Assembly (NCBI RefSeq): GCF_030812775.1
Contig: NZ_JAUSTI010000008.1
Span: 62,001 to 126,000, forward strand
Reading direction: 5' to 3'
DNA from: Paenibacillus tundrae
Lineage (GTDB): Bacteria; Bacillota; Bacilli; Paenibacillales; Paenibacillaceae
DNA length: 64,000 nucleotides
Shown: positions 1-8,757 of the stretch, one piece after another
How positions within the stretch are numbered: the first letter of the stretch is position 1
Layout of the letters: each line of letters begins with the position of its first letter
Program-made: the position numbers and the translations under genes
The notes under the pieces: model-generated
Told to the model about the DNA's origin: nothing
The model's input: only the letters and a program-made list of their open reading frames with translations
Databases searched by the model: none

Positions 1-885
1 AACTGCGGTGCCATTCCTGCTTCTTTGTTCGAAAGTGAATTGTTCGGCTATGAGAAGGGAGCCTTCTCCGGGGCTGATCCGAAGGGCAAGAAGGGCAAAA
101 TCGAGCTTGCAGAAGGCGGAACATTATTTCTAGACGAGATCGGCGAGATGCCGCTGGAGCTACAAGTTAAGCTACTCCGTGTCTTGCAGGAGAAAAGCTA
201 CTTTGCCGTAGGTGGAACACGCATGAAGCAGGCGAATTGCCGGATTGTTGCAGCAACCAATCAGAATTTAAGGGACATGATCGCACGTGGTCAGTTTAGA
301 GAGGATCTCTACTACCGGCTGAATGTCATTAATCTCATCATTCCTCCGTTACGTTTACGGAAGGAAGATATTTATGAATTAACACAGACCTTTCTACAAG
401 AGTTTTCTTTGTTATATAGCCGGCATATTGAACTTGTACCTCCAGCTGTATTTAAGCTGTTATTCGAATATGACTGGCCGGGAAACGTAAGGGAATTAAG
501 GAATGTCATCGAACGAATTACCATCCTCACCACGGATGGCGAGGTTAAGGCAGATTATCTACCCGAATCGCTACTTATATCGATGAACCAAGAACAGATC
601 AACAATCAGCAGGCGCTATCTCTTCATTCGTATGCAAGTTCAGATGTTGTTCACTCACAGACACAAGTCAGCAGGCTTAACGCTACTGATGAAACTGATT
701 CGGAGACGTTAGGGATGTCCAGCGAACTTTCATCTTCTTCCTATCAGGATCGGCTTGATGCATTCGAATCAGAGCTATTACTCCAATATCTACAAGACGT
801 AGGAGGAAACAAACGCACCCTTGCACGTCAGCTCGGCATCTCAAGAGCAACGTTATACAATCGGATGAAGCGGCTTGGTCTATAA
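1..885 (+). CDS. sigma-54-dependent Fis-family transcriptional activator (5' end outside window)
   Basis: The reading frame is open from base 1, so the N-terminal sensor domain lies outside the window. The visible part starts inside the AAA+ domain ([20 protein letters not shown]). It carries the sigma-54 contact loop as GAFSGA, a serine variant of GAFTGA, Walker [11 protein letters not shown], an arginine-rich sensor stretch and [11 protein letters not shown] polar linker of about 50 residues leads to a C-terminal Fis-type helix-turn-helix ([20 protein letters not shown]). Family knowledge: such proteins use ATP to open promoters held by SigL/RpoN in Firmicutes, often for amino acid or small-carbon catabolism. 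The signal and target cannot be told without the missing N-terminus. A hairpin terminator follows at 1052-1093. Confidence 0.93.
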   Translation, partial: NCGAIPASLFESELFGYEKGAFSGADPKGKKGKIELAEGGTLFLDEIGEMPLELQVKLLRVLQEKSYFAVGGTRMKQANCRIVAATNQNLRDMIARGQFREDLYYRLNVINLIIPPLRLRKEDIYELTQTFLQEFSLLYSRHIELVPPAVFKLLFEYDWPGNVRELRNVIERITILTTDGEVKADYLPESLLISMNQEQINNQQALSLHSYASSDVVHSQTQVSRLNATDETDSETLGMSSELSSSSYQDRLDAFESELLLQYLQDVGGNKRTLARQLGISRATLYNRMKRLGL

Positions 886-1191
886 TTCATTAGCAGATCT
901 GGCTAAGGGCCGAAGGGCGACTAAGGGGTACCTGTTGAAGTCTTAAGTCTGAGGGCTCTGCTGCGCTACGAATGGCCATGTTAGACAACACCCCGCTATT
1001 CAAACCTGAATCGTTGTAAGTTCCATAGAAATCAATATGTGCTCACACCAAACACGCAGTAACGGTTCACCAGCCTCTACTGCGTGTCTTTTTGCATGTA
1101 TTCATCTACTTTTTTCATGCATTCATTCTTCAACTATCCATCGATTCATTTTTTCAACTACTCATCGATTCATCCCTAATGCGTATCCGAC
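886..1191. other. intergenic region: terminator plus a 21-bp direct repeat
   Basis: Between the sigma-54 activator and the convergent STAND gene I see only the terminator at 1052-1093 and two near-identical 21-bp direct repeats at 1129-1149 and 1153-1173, which share the core CATCGATTCAT. No credible gene. Confidence 0.6.
1052..1093 (+). terminator. intrinsic terminator of the sigma-54 activator
   Basis: A perfect 10-bp stem (ACACGCAGTA / TACTGCGTGT) with a 16-nt loop is followed by CTTTTTGC. Confidence 0.75.
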
Positions 1192-3261
1192 TTACAACAC
1201 CCGCGCTAACCGCTTCAGGGCAGCTCGTACATGACGATAAAAGGTCGCACGACTCATGGAGCATACCTGTGCCGCGGCAGTTGGATTGCCAGCATGTGTC
1301 CAATAGGTCGCATACAGCAGTATCTGATCCTGCTGACAGATCCCATGCGTTCTTCCCTCAAGCAAATCCAGCACATACATCTGAAATTGGATTCCATTCT
1401 CCATACCGTTCATTCGCTCTGCGTAAGGCTGCAATTCTCCAGGAGAATGCAATAGCGCCAGCATTTTGCGGACGTCCGTTTCCGTCCACGACATCCGTTC
1501 TTTAACCGCCGTTGAATGGGAGGTGCCATTAGCTAAAGTCTCTGTGTTCAGCAGAGACATGACCCAATCCCCAAATTTCTCTTTGCGCAGATCCAATTCC
1601 ATCACGTCAGCCTGCTCGTCATACAAGTCACATACACGAGTACGGGTCTTTCGCATCTGAAAACCAATACTTTGCAGAAAGAGCTTCAGGTTCGGATTGG
1701 TGGCCACCAGCATTACTCTAGCTCCATCTCCCAGTAACGACAACCGATCCAGCGCCATATAACCGACAAGTTCTTCACGCTTATATCCGGGTACATCATC
1801 TCTAGCTGCGACCAAAACTGCATAATGTGTATCCGCCTGATCCGGTTCACACTTCATTTCATCAGACGTAAAACATTCCTGCATTTCATTGGGAAAATAC
1901 TTGAGTAGAATCTCACTGCTCTCCCGGTGCAAAAAAACAGTAATGAACATCGCAATCGGTTCACCGCTCTTATCCCGCATGACCACAATACCTTCTGGGT
2001 ATCGACGTGCCAATTCGTCCAGAAAATCACGATATAACGGTGCCTGCCACGGTTCTACGCTATATTGGCACCATTGCCAAAGCAGCTGCTGGAGTGCCGG
2101 CATGTCCTCGATCCTCATCGCCTCCATTGGCGAGAACAGGGAGTCAGCAGAAACATCTGCGTATTTCCGGTGCTGCAGCATGGACTCTTGGCATAATAAC
2201 AGCATTTTTCTCGTGATTTGATTTCGCTCATGAGGCTCCGCTTTTTCGTGCAACGGTCTCAGGATACCTGCAATACGAACACGCATAGCTTGCACTCGTT
2301 GCGGTTCTCGTTGACGGAAATCCCGCAGCAAATGTAGTCGTGCTAGATCATGTAAGACTACACCGCTTGAGTCAGAGCGAATAAAAGACATCCGTTTCAG
2401 AACCTGATATTCCTGTAGTGTCACTTCTGTTTGCAGTACAGAGGATAACAATTCTTGATTCGCGGTCTCTAGTAGGGTTAACACCTCTACCATCGGTTGC
2501 AAGCTGGGCAATGTCAATTCATGCAACAGACGGGCACTAACCATATGTGATAATTCAGCCCATTCCCTCAGACGTATATTACAATGCTGATCTGCCGCTT
2601 CCACAGCCAGTGCAAGACCCAGCGGATGACCATCCGTCATACGAGCGATCTTGCCTGCCATATGGCGAGTCAACGTACCTACACCTGCAATATAATTCGT
2701 TACCTCTTCATCTGTGAAATGCTGCAACGGCATCTGAACTAGACACTGCTGTAGACGGGGATGTGTTCGCCAAGTTGAAGCAGGCTCTGGTCTGGATGCC
2801 AAAATAATAAGTACACCGTTAGCCGGAATTTTGTTAACAAATACCTCAAGAAACCAACTTTCTAGCAAAAAAAGTTCCTCGTAATTATCCACTGCAATAA
2901 CGTATCGATTCCGAGCAGATGCAGTGCGCAGACGACTTAATGGCGGACAATCGCCCCCACTCTCCATCGTCTCGAGCCCTACCGCCGAAGATAGATAATC
3001 CAGGAAAACTGAAGGAGTCGAGCCACAGAATCGACCATCCATCCAGATTGCGGTAGCCCCCTGATGACGAGACACAGCCATCATTTCAGAGAGCAACGAG
3101 GATTTACCAATGCCCCCCATGCCCGTTACCGAGAAAATCGTGAGTGGTGCTACCGAATCCGCAAACCAATGATTCAACATATTCAATTCTCGAATACGTC
3201 CAACAAATCGTTTACCCAGACCTAAATAACTATCGTATCGTGATTCACCACTGTTTCCCAT
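1192..3261 (-). CDS. STAND-type ATPase with C-terminal helix-turn-helix
   Basis: 689 aa. The P-loop GMGGIGKS is at residues 47-54, Walker B VIAVDN near 121-126 and a sensor-like ILASRPEP near 155, an arrangement like NB-ARC/AAA16 signal-transduction ATPases. A helical middle section follows, then a region around residues 410-560 that looks like a GNAT acetyltransferase fold (EPIAMFITVF, VGYMALDRL, LQSIGFQMRKTR). The last 30 residues form an HTH (AAQVCSMSRATFYRHVRAAL). The start is supported by GGAGGACATAG just upstream. STAND proteins usually switch on ligand binding and ATP hydrolysis, and with an HTH tail they act as transcription regulators. Target and ligand are unknown. The GNAT-like call is inference. 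Confidence 0.8.
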   Translation of the reverse strand: MGNSGESRYDSYLGLGKRFVGRIRELNMLNHWFADSVAPLTIFSVTGMGGIGKSSLLSEMMAVSRHQGATAIWMDGRFCGSTPSVFLDYLSSAVGLETMESGGDCPPLSRLRTASARNRYVIAVDNYEELFLLESWFLEVFVNKIPANGVLIILASRPEPASTWRTHPRLQQCLVQMPLQHFTDEEVTNYIAGVGTLTRHMAGKIARMTDGHPLGLALAVEAADQHCNIRLREWAELSHMVSARLLHELTLPSLQPMVEVLTLLETANQELLSSVLQTEVTLQEYQVLKRMSFIRSDSSGVVLHDLARLHLLRDFRQREPQRVQAMRVRIAGILRPLHEKAEPHERNQITRKMLLLCQESMLQHRKYADVSADSLFSPMEAMRIEDMPALQQLLWQWCQYSVEPWQAPLYRDFLDELARRYPEGIVVMRDKSGEPIAMFITVFLHRESSEILLKYFPNEMQECFTSDEMKCEPDQADTHYAVLVAARDDVPGYKREELVGYMALDRLSLLGDGARVMLVATNPNLKLFLQSIGFQMRKTRTRVCDLYDEQADVMELDLRKEKFGDWVMSLLNTETLANGTSHSTAVKERMSWTETDVRKMLALLHSPGELQPYAERMNGMENGIQFQMYVLDLLEGRTHGICQQDQILLYATYWTHAGNPTAAAQVCSMSRATFYRHVRAALKRLARVL

Positions 3262-3852
3262 CTATGTCCTCCGTACTAGTACTAGTACTTTCAATATACT
3301 TTATTTTCCAATCAAATTGAGACTATATTGAGACGCATAATCAAGTAGAAAATGATAAAATCTCGATAAAAGCCAAATTATAGAAAAGACTTCGCAACCG
3401 ACATGTAAACGTTTAACAACGTATTAATGAATGCATTCCACTGATCAACTGATTTCGAATTTCATGCTTCCCTTTCATCATCCATACTTCTCGAAATTCT
3501 TGGAAAGGCGGATTTGTGTGAGAAAAAATCTCGATATCTGTAATCTGAGCGGGCAAATCGGAATCAATGCAGAGCGATTAAACGAATGGATTCGCCAAAT
3601 GAGGACTCTTTCCTCCAAAACGGAGGCTTCGGAAGCCAAACGCGCTTCATCCCTCTATCGTTTAGTGTCGCCCTCCTTCTTATCCCTTGCTTCTATCACC
3701 AATCAACCGAAATTAAAGCGCGGACGTCGTATGATACTTAACAAGCCCTTTCTGACTACAGAAATACAACACACATACCGCATCAACAAAAAGTGCTAAA
3801 CCATCGCTTGGAACCAATGGAATGACACTCCCTAAGCTGTAATTCTTAGGTT
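3262..3852. other. 591-bp intergenic region with no confident gene
   Basis: Between the STAND gene and adeR, both on the minus strand. Next to the STAND start is a repeated GTACTAGTACTAGTAC-like motif (3272-3290). A reading frame at 3431-3799 (122 codons) has no ribosome binding site and no recognised domain, so I do not call it. The right edge holds the adeR terminator. Confidence 0.5.
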
Positions 3853-3862
3853 CTAGCGATGG
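3801..3862 (-). terminator. branched hairpin terminator of adeR
   Basis: Outer arms CCATCGCT (3801-3808) and AGCGATGG (3855-3862) enclose a second stem, CCTAAG / CTTAGG (3831-3850). The right arm overlaps the adeR stop codon. On the minus strand the structure is followed by the T-rich TTTAGCACTTTTTG. Confidence 0.6.
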
Positions 3863-5523
3863 TGAAGCTGTTCATCCTCTATCATGGCATGGGCGAGAAG
3901 CGCCATCTCCAGACAGATTCTTCTCCCTTGCTCCATAAAGTCCGACCCTAGCAACTCCTCTAGCTTCTCCAGCCTGTTGTACAATGTCTGTCGATGAATA
4001 AATAATCGGGCAGCAGCATCCCGCTTGGAACCAAAACTGCGTAAATAAGCATCAAGCGTTACGACCAGTCGGAGATGATATGCCCGATCATGCTCGATCA
4101 GCACGCCTAAATGATCATTGACGAATGGTTGTAGGAAGGATTGAGGCAAAGCTTTTAACATTTGATATATACCCATACGTTCGTAGAAATGAACATGTTC
4201 CATCTGATCTACCGTTCGTGAAACTTCAATGACTTGATATGCTTCTTGAAGACTATCATGCATTTCAGTCAAGCGACTTCTTAACTTGCCAAAACCGACA
4301 CGAATTGCAACTTGCTTCAGATTGCGACTCGCAAAGCGTGTAACATCCCCAACAATGCCTTCCAGTGCTCGAAGTAACTGGTCACGCGTGGACAGGTTAA
4401 TCTCTTCCTTCGCACAGCACAAGTATACCTGATTATTCTTCAGCATAATTAAACTCGTTAAATTGTTCTTCTTGAGTAAGGAGCGGAGCAGTACAAGAAT
4501 GTCCTGATGGTTAGCTTCCATTCGTTCCCGACCTGTTCCCTTCCATTGATGCTCAATCTCCATGACCCCTCCTGCGAACCAATACTGTCCCTTTACCAGC
4601 AAACGCAATCCCATCCGAGTCTGCGCCTGCTCCTCTTGATGAATATTGCCGTTCATCAGATCCTGGATTAGCTCATTTTGGTTCCGCACCATCTTTTCCT
4701 CTAAGAACTGGGATCGTAAGGTGAGCGTTGCTGCGGCTTTGGCTGTGTAATCCAGCAGCAGCTTGAGATATTCCACAGGTGCTGTGGGATGGACAAGCAT
4801 CCCTACTGCAGAGAATACCTGACCGAAACAGACAACCGGATGGCAGAGCAGCACATTGTCCTCATCCAGATGGAACCATAGTTCTATATCAGAATCATTC
4901 AGATCCAAATGCTCCACCTCCTGTTCATACCACGTATAGATGGCCTGTTCAGACTCAGGTGGCAGATCGGGAACGAAGCTTCCCGGCTCCATCGAAGAGA
5001 TGTATACCACTGGTTTGGCCGCATAGTTGTGTAATAGGTTCATGACTGCGGACATATCCGTACTTTGAAGAGTTAACTGCTGAAGCTTGCGAGAGTATGA
5101 CTCCAAGCTTTTGAGTAACTGGTGTTGGTGATTAATAAGCAGTGAATGAATGTCTTGTGTAATCTCCACAAAACGTACCGGCTGTTCAAATACAATCAAC
5201 GGAAATTGATGCCGGTCAGCTAATTCAATTAATTGTTCAGGAATGCTGTAGATACTTGTGCCAAACTCCACACATAGCCCTGCCGCCTCACTTCGAATCA
5301 ATTGCAACAGGTATTCCTCACGACCTTCTGCCGATTGAAGCCATAGTCCAGTGGATAAAATAAGATCATGAGGGCTAACAAATGGAGAGACATTGGTAAT
5401 CTCCAGCACATGAACCCATCCAACCTGCCGAGACAATCCCGCTTTACCTGCTGCAAGCCTTGCTCTGTCAAAAACAGGACGATCCAACATATCCTTTATC
5501 GTAAACACACGATCATTTCTCAA
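3853..5523 (-). CDS. adeR: PucR-family regulator, probable activator of alanine dehydrogenase (AdeR)
   Basis: 556 aa. The N-terminus (TIKDMLDRPVFDRARLAAG, VHVLEITNVSPFV) is the PucR purine-catabolism-regulator domain. A long GAF-like/GGDEF-like middle follows, and the C-terminus has the PucR helix-turn-helix (RDAAARLFIHRQTLYNRLEK). It is divergent from ald with 189 bp between starts, the arrangement known in Bacillus, where AdeR (YukF) activates ald. The start is TTG, preceded by GGAGAG at 6-nt spacing. Direct repeats in the shared promoter region (5589-5618) could be its binding sites. Family assignment is firm; the AdeR role rests on context. Confidence 0.85.
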   Translation of the reverse strand: MRNDRVFTIKDMLDRPVFDRARLAAGKAGLSRQVGWVHVLEITNVSPFVSPHDLILSTGLWLQSAEGREEYLLQLIRSEAAGLCVEFGTSIYSIPEQLIELADRHQFPLIVFEQPVRFVEITQDIHSLLINHQHQLLKSLESYSRKLQQLTLQSTDMSAVMNLLHNYAAKPVVYISSMEPGSFVPDLPPESEQAIYTWYEQEVEHLDLNDSDIELWFHLDEDNVLLCHPVVCFGQVFSAVGMLVHPTAPVEYLKLLLDYTAKAAATLTLRSQFLEEKMVRNQNELIQDLMNGNIHQEEQAQTRMGLRLLVKGQYWFAGGVMEIEHQWKGTGRERMEANHQDILVLLRSLLKKNNLTSLIMLKNNQVYLCCAKEEINLSTRDQLLRALEGIVGDVTRFASRNLKQVAIRVGFGKLRSRLTEMHDSLQEAYQVIEVSRTVDQMEHVHFYERMGIYQMLKALPQSFLQPFVNDHLGVLIEHDRAYHLRLVVTLDAYLRSFGSKRDAAARLFIHRQTLYNRLEKLEELLGSDFMEQGRRICLEMALLAHAMIEDEQLHHR

Positions 5524-5588
5524 TATCGGCTCTCCTATATGTCATTTTTTCTTACATTATAATCGAAAGACAAATGTCCTGAATAGAC

Positions 5589-5618
5589 TTTCTCGACAAT
5601 ATGTTGATGTTTTCTCGA
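5589..5618. promoter_or_regulatory. candidate AdeR binding repeats
   Basis: TTTCTCGA occurs twice, at 5589-5596 and 5611-5618, 22 bp apart (two helical turns), about 95-125 bp upstream of the ald start. The position fits an activator site. The assignment to AdeR is inference. Confidence 0.35.
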
Positions 5619-5712
5619 AAAACATAGACATTAAGCAAGGTGCAAAACGACGACCCAAGTCATAAACTTGTAGTATAAGCTAACAACCAATAAATGGACG
5701 AGGTGCATGGTG

Positions 5713-6846
5713 ATGAGAATCGGAATTCCCAAAGAAATCAAAAACAATGAAAACCGAGTTGCAATAACCCCTGCTGGAACCGCTGATTTCGTCAGAGCCG
5801 GTCACCAGGTGATGATTGAACAAGGCGCTGGACTCGGCAGTGGCTTCACAGACCAAGAATATGTAGTGGCAGGTGGAGAAATTAAAGAGCAGGCTGCGTC
5901 GATCTGGGCCGAATCCGATATGATCATGAAGGTGAAGGAGCCTCTTCCAAATGAATACGACTACTTCAGACCGGGTCTCATCCTCTTCACCTACCTTCAT
6001 CTTGCCGCAGAGCCTGCTCTGGCTAAAGCGCTAATAGAACGTCAGGTGACCGCTATCGCATATGAAACGCTGGAAGTAAACGGAACACTTCCTCTGCTTA
6101 CACCCATGAGTGAAGTGGCTGGGCGCATGTCAGCCCAGATCGGAGCCCAGCTTCTAGAGAAAACCGAGGGTGGTAAAGGCATTCTGCTATCCGGCGTACC
6201 TGGTGTCAGTCGCGGCAAAGTTGTCATTATTGGCGGAGGAACGGTCGGAACCAATGCGGCCAAAATTGCCATTGGACTCGGAGCTGACGTTACTATCCTT
6301 GATCTGAATCTGAATCGGCTGCGCCAGTTAGATGATATCTTCGGCAACCAGATCCATACGCTGGTGTCGAGCCCATCCAACATCGCAGCAGCGGTAGCAT
6401 CAGCCGATCTGCTCATCTGTGCCGTGCTGATCCCCGGTGCCAAAGCTCCTACCTTGGTCAGCGAGCAGATGGTTACGACCATGTCACCTGGCTCGGTCAT
6501 TGTGGATGTAGCAATTGATCAGGGTGGAATTGTCGAAACCATTGATCATATTACAACCCATGATGAACCCACCTATGTGAAGCATGGAGTCGTGCATTAC
6601 GCGGTCGCTAACATGCCTGGTGCAGTGCCGCGTACATCAACCGTGGCGCTCACTAACGCCACCATGCCTTATGCACTGCAACTCGCGAGCCATGGTGCAG
6701 CCGCAGCGATTCGCGGTAGCTCGTCCATTCGCAGCGCTGTTAACGCGCTGAATGGACATATCACATATGAGGCGGTTGCCCGGGATCTCGGGCATGCCTA
6801 TGTTCCTGCAGGACAGGCGCTGGAGAATACAACCACTGTCCAGTAA
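5713..6846 (+). CDS. ald: alanine dehydrogenase
   Basis: 377 aa from ATG 5713, chosen because GAGGTG (5700-5705) sits 7 nt upstream; the earlier in-frame ATG at 5707 would leave a 1-nt spacing. The protein starts [18 protein letters not shown], as in Bacillus Ald, and has nearly the same length. The substrate lysine and histidine are seen in MKVKEPL and TYLHLA, and the NAD-binding Rossmann loop is [13 protein letters not shown]. It catalyses L-alanine + NAD+ to pyruvate + ammonia + NADH, used in alanine catabolism and sporulation in Bacillales. The divergent adeR is its likely regulator. A strong terminator follows. Confidence 0.97.
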   Translation: MRIGIPKEIKNNENRVAITPAGTADFVRAGHQVMIEQGAGLGSGFTDQEYVVAGGEIKEQAASIWAESDMIMKVKEPLPNEYDYFRPGLILFTYLHLAAEPALAKALIERQVTAIAYETLEVNGTLPLLTPMSEVAGRMSAQIGAQLLEKTEGGKGILLSGVPGVSRGKVVIIGGGTVGTNAAKIAIGLGADVTILDLNLNRLRQLDDIFGNQIHTLVSSPSNIAAAVASADLLICAVLIPGAKAPTLVSEQMVTTMSPGSVIVDVAIDQGGIVETIDHITTHDEPTYVKHGVVHYAVANMPGAVPRTSTVALTNATMPYALQLASHGAAAAIRGSSSIRSAVNALNGHITYEAVARDLGHAYVPAGQALENTTTVQ

Positions 6847-6900
6847 GACATGACAGCTCACGGAGAACCCGTGGCGGTCAGATGATCTTGAACATTATCC

Positions 6901-6985
6901 GTTCCACAGGCTCTCTCCTTAAGCCTATGGAACGTAATAGAAGCGCCAGTCTGGGCAGTAGTGTCCAGACTGGCGCTTCTAATTT
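6901..6985 (+). terminator. tandem hairpins ending the ald transcript
   Basis: First, a 12-bp imperfect stem (GTTCCACAGGCT 6901-6912 with AGCCTATGGAAC 6922-6933). Then a perfect 16-bp stem (6939-6954 with 6965-6980, core GCGCCAGTCTGG) is followed by AATTTTATTTT. The second is the terminator proper. Confidence 0.85.
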
Positions 6986-7023
6986 TATTTTGCAATATAC
7001 CGTCCCAGAACTGCTCCCCGGCC

Positions 7024-7941
7024 TCAGACAGCACGCTCACTGCATACCTCTCGGAAGTTGCAATCCCGGCAGGCAACACGCGAAGGCATCGGTGTGAAAT
7101 ACGAGACGTCCTTCGGACGATTATAGTATTCATCCGCAACACAAGACCGCATCTCTTCAATATAACGACCAACGTTCTCTTCCACTTTCGCTATATCCTC
7201 TTCCGTTGCCGTATACTGTTTGTGTGTTCCTGTCAAAAGGTACTCCACTCTTAGCTCAATCTGCTCTAATGGAACTTGGTAATGCTCCTTGACATAGGAT
7301 GCGTACAACATCAGCTGATCGGAGAAATCATCCTCTTTGCCTGTCTTCCAATCAACAATGACAATGTTGCCATTACGACGGCGGTACAACAAGTCCATCT
7401 TCACATATACACGGGTGTCGTGCAGCAACATGGTATCCCATTTCTCTATTTCCAGAATCGTTGTGCTAGCGCGTGATAAGTCCTCCCACGTCAGTGTCTG
7501 ATAGAGATTACTCACACAAGCAGAGACACGTTCCTTAATCGTAGCAATTCGGTCGTCCAACGTATCGTCACCGTAATACATTTCCGATAACATCACACGA
7601 TTCTTCGGATCTTGTCGCCACTGCTCTTGATCCATGGATTCCACATAGGCTTGATTGAGCAATTTGCGCATCATCTGCTCCAAGAAGTGCTCGCGCGGCT
7701 TATCCTTGCCTTCCTCTCTACTGCGTACAGCAGACTCACACATCCGGTGGGCTAAGTCACCAAACACCAAGTATAGATTGCTTAACTGCTTCAAGCGGTA
7801 TAACCGCACTTGCATCTCATCCGCTGTTTCCGTTTTCCAGCCGTTATGCGCTCCGTAATAATGATAATAATATTTGCGCAGGCACTCATCGAACATGCTT
7901 GCCCGCGACTGCGAGTAAGACCACTGAGGGTATTGTGCCAT
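7024..7941 (-). CDS. PD-(D/E)XK nuclease with a probable 4Fe-4S cluster (Cas4/AddB C-terminal-like)
   Basis: 305 aa. It begins with WSYSQSRASMFDECLRKYYY, the usual RecB-nuclease opening helix with one cysteine. The catalytic core is seen as VYVKMDLLYRR and IVIVDWKTGKEDD. It ends with three cysteines (VACRDCNFREVC), which with the N-terminal cysteine give the four ligands of the Fe-S cluster in Cas4 and AddB. Such proteins are DNA exonucleases or end-processing factors. No cas genes and no helicase partner are nearby, so it is a stand-alone copy. It converges on ald. Confidence 0.82.
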   Translation of the reverse strand: MAQYPQWSYSQSRASMFDECLRKYYYHYYGAHNGWKTETADEMQVRLYRLKQLSNLYLVFGDLAHRMCESAVRSREEGKDKPREHFLEQMMRKLLNQAYVESMDQEQWRQDPKNRVMLSEMYYGDDTLDDRIATIKERVSACVSNLYQTLTWEDLSRASTTILEIEKWDTMLLHDTRVYVKMDLLYRRRNGNIVIVDWKTGKEDDFSDQLMLYASYVKEHYQVPLEQIELRVEYLLTGTHKQYTATEEDIAKVEENVGRYIEEMRSCVADEYYNRPKDVSYFTPMPSRVACRDCNFREVCSERAV

Positions 7942-7972
7942 AAGTTAATCTGCCTTTCTGTATAACAGGATC

Positions 7973-8020
7973 TGTGTTGCGTACGTTTTGTATGTTTTGT
8001 ACGTTGTGTACGATCTGTAC
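7973..8020. repeat. 9-bp tandem repeat upstream of the nuclease gene
   Basis: TACGTTTTG, TATGTTTTG, TACGTTGTG and TACGATCTG follow each other without gaps from 7982 to 8017, with a weaker unit before and a partial TAC after. They lie 30-80 bp upstream of the nuclease start codon. Confidence 0.6.
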
Positions 8021-8035
8021 AAGATCCCTTAACGA

Positions 8036-8063
8036 TTTTTTTCAAAAAATCCGCTTTTGATTA
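8036..8063 (+). repeat. solo end of the TGTTCAAAAAG inverted-repeat element
   Basis: The segment ending in CCGCTTTTGATTA matches the left end of the copies at 29104 and 58575 (TTCAAAAAGTCCGCTTTTG) with one or two changes. The rest of the element is absent. Confidence 0.55.
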
Positions 8064-8269
8064 AGAGCAGACTTGGGAATAGATACGATAAATGAATTCA
8101 TTTCATCATACCCGTGTCTAAAAATCCGATGAACCCCTATTATGCCGATTTTCGTTCTAAGCCAGGAAGTTTTCCGCAGGCGTGCCAGAGCACGTCAAGG
8201 GAAAGTGACGCAGCAGGAGGCGAAAAGGCAGTAAAAAATTTACTCTTCAGCGAGTTTTCAGAAATGTCC

Positions 8270-8462
8270 TAACGAACTCAGGTGAGCTTATCACCTATAT
8301 TTGAGCCATATTGAAATTGTAACGAACTTCAGCAACCTTATTTCACGAAAAAGGTTAATAATGTGCTCTGATCTACTCCTTATAACTACAATAAGGTATC
8401 CTGAGTTCGCTAAATACCAGTTAAGTTCCATATCTGGGAAATAGCGTGTCTCATGTTCGTAA
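8270..8462. repeat. four-box TAACGAA element, copy 1 (193 bp)
   Basis: Forward boxes TAACGAACTCAGG (8270) and TAACGAACTTCAG (8320) are exactly 50 nt apart. Mirrored boxes CTGAGTTCGCTA (8401-8412) and TCATGTTCGTAA (8451-8462) are also 50 nt apart. Each unit holds a small hairpin: GGTGA/TCACC, AACCTT/AAGGTT, CCTTAT/ATAAGG and CCAG/CTGG. The span and box spacing are the same as in the copy at 39463-39655. Confidence 0.75.
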
Positions 8463-8757
8463 GATATAGGTTCGAGCTCATTTCATGCTACTCATGCCGC
8501 AGCAGAGCTGAAATTGTGAGCATGATGAAACCTTAACGTAACTCGCTGGTATTTTAATCTTACAACTTTTAATCTGCTGGCGCACTCGTTACATTTTTTC
8601 CGTTTTAGTGAGTTATGCCTTTCCGTTTTTTTCTTATACTCGCAACCGTTTCCGATGATATCCGTATCGTTTATATAATATCATCATGCTGAGCACAAGA
8701 TGAGATGCATTCATTTGAACGAGGATTAGAGGCATATCCTTAAAGGAGGCACCACCC

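Larger units (their letters stand above)
7942..8757. other. 816-bp intergenic region made of repeats
   Basis: Contains the 9-bp tandem repeat, a solo end of the small inverted-repeat element (8036-8063), a GC-rich segment at 8142-8234 that could be a 30-codon arginine-rich frame without a ribosome binding site, and the 193-bp TAACGAA element (8270-8462). From 8463 to the kinase gene I see nothing definite. Confidence 0.6.

Noticed and set aside
3409..3423. TGTAAACGTTTAACA resembling a CcpA site
   Set aside because: It is one base out of register with the cre consensus and lies in a gene-poor stretch without a matching promoter.
3431..3799. 122-codon open frame between the STAND gene and adeR
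   Set aside because: No ribosome binding site, no recognisable domain and a composition no better than other chance frames here. I left it as intergenic.
7024..7941. Cas4-like nuclease as a sign of a CRISPR locus
   Set aside because: No cas1, cas2 or other cas genes and no spaced repeat array nearby; the same Fe-S nuclease fold is common outside CRISPR.
7791..8045. Minus-strand frame with a repetitive RTQRTKHTKRTQ-type product
   Set aside because: Its sequence is just the 9-bp tandem repeat read in frame; no ribosome binding site.
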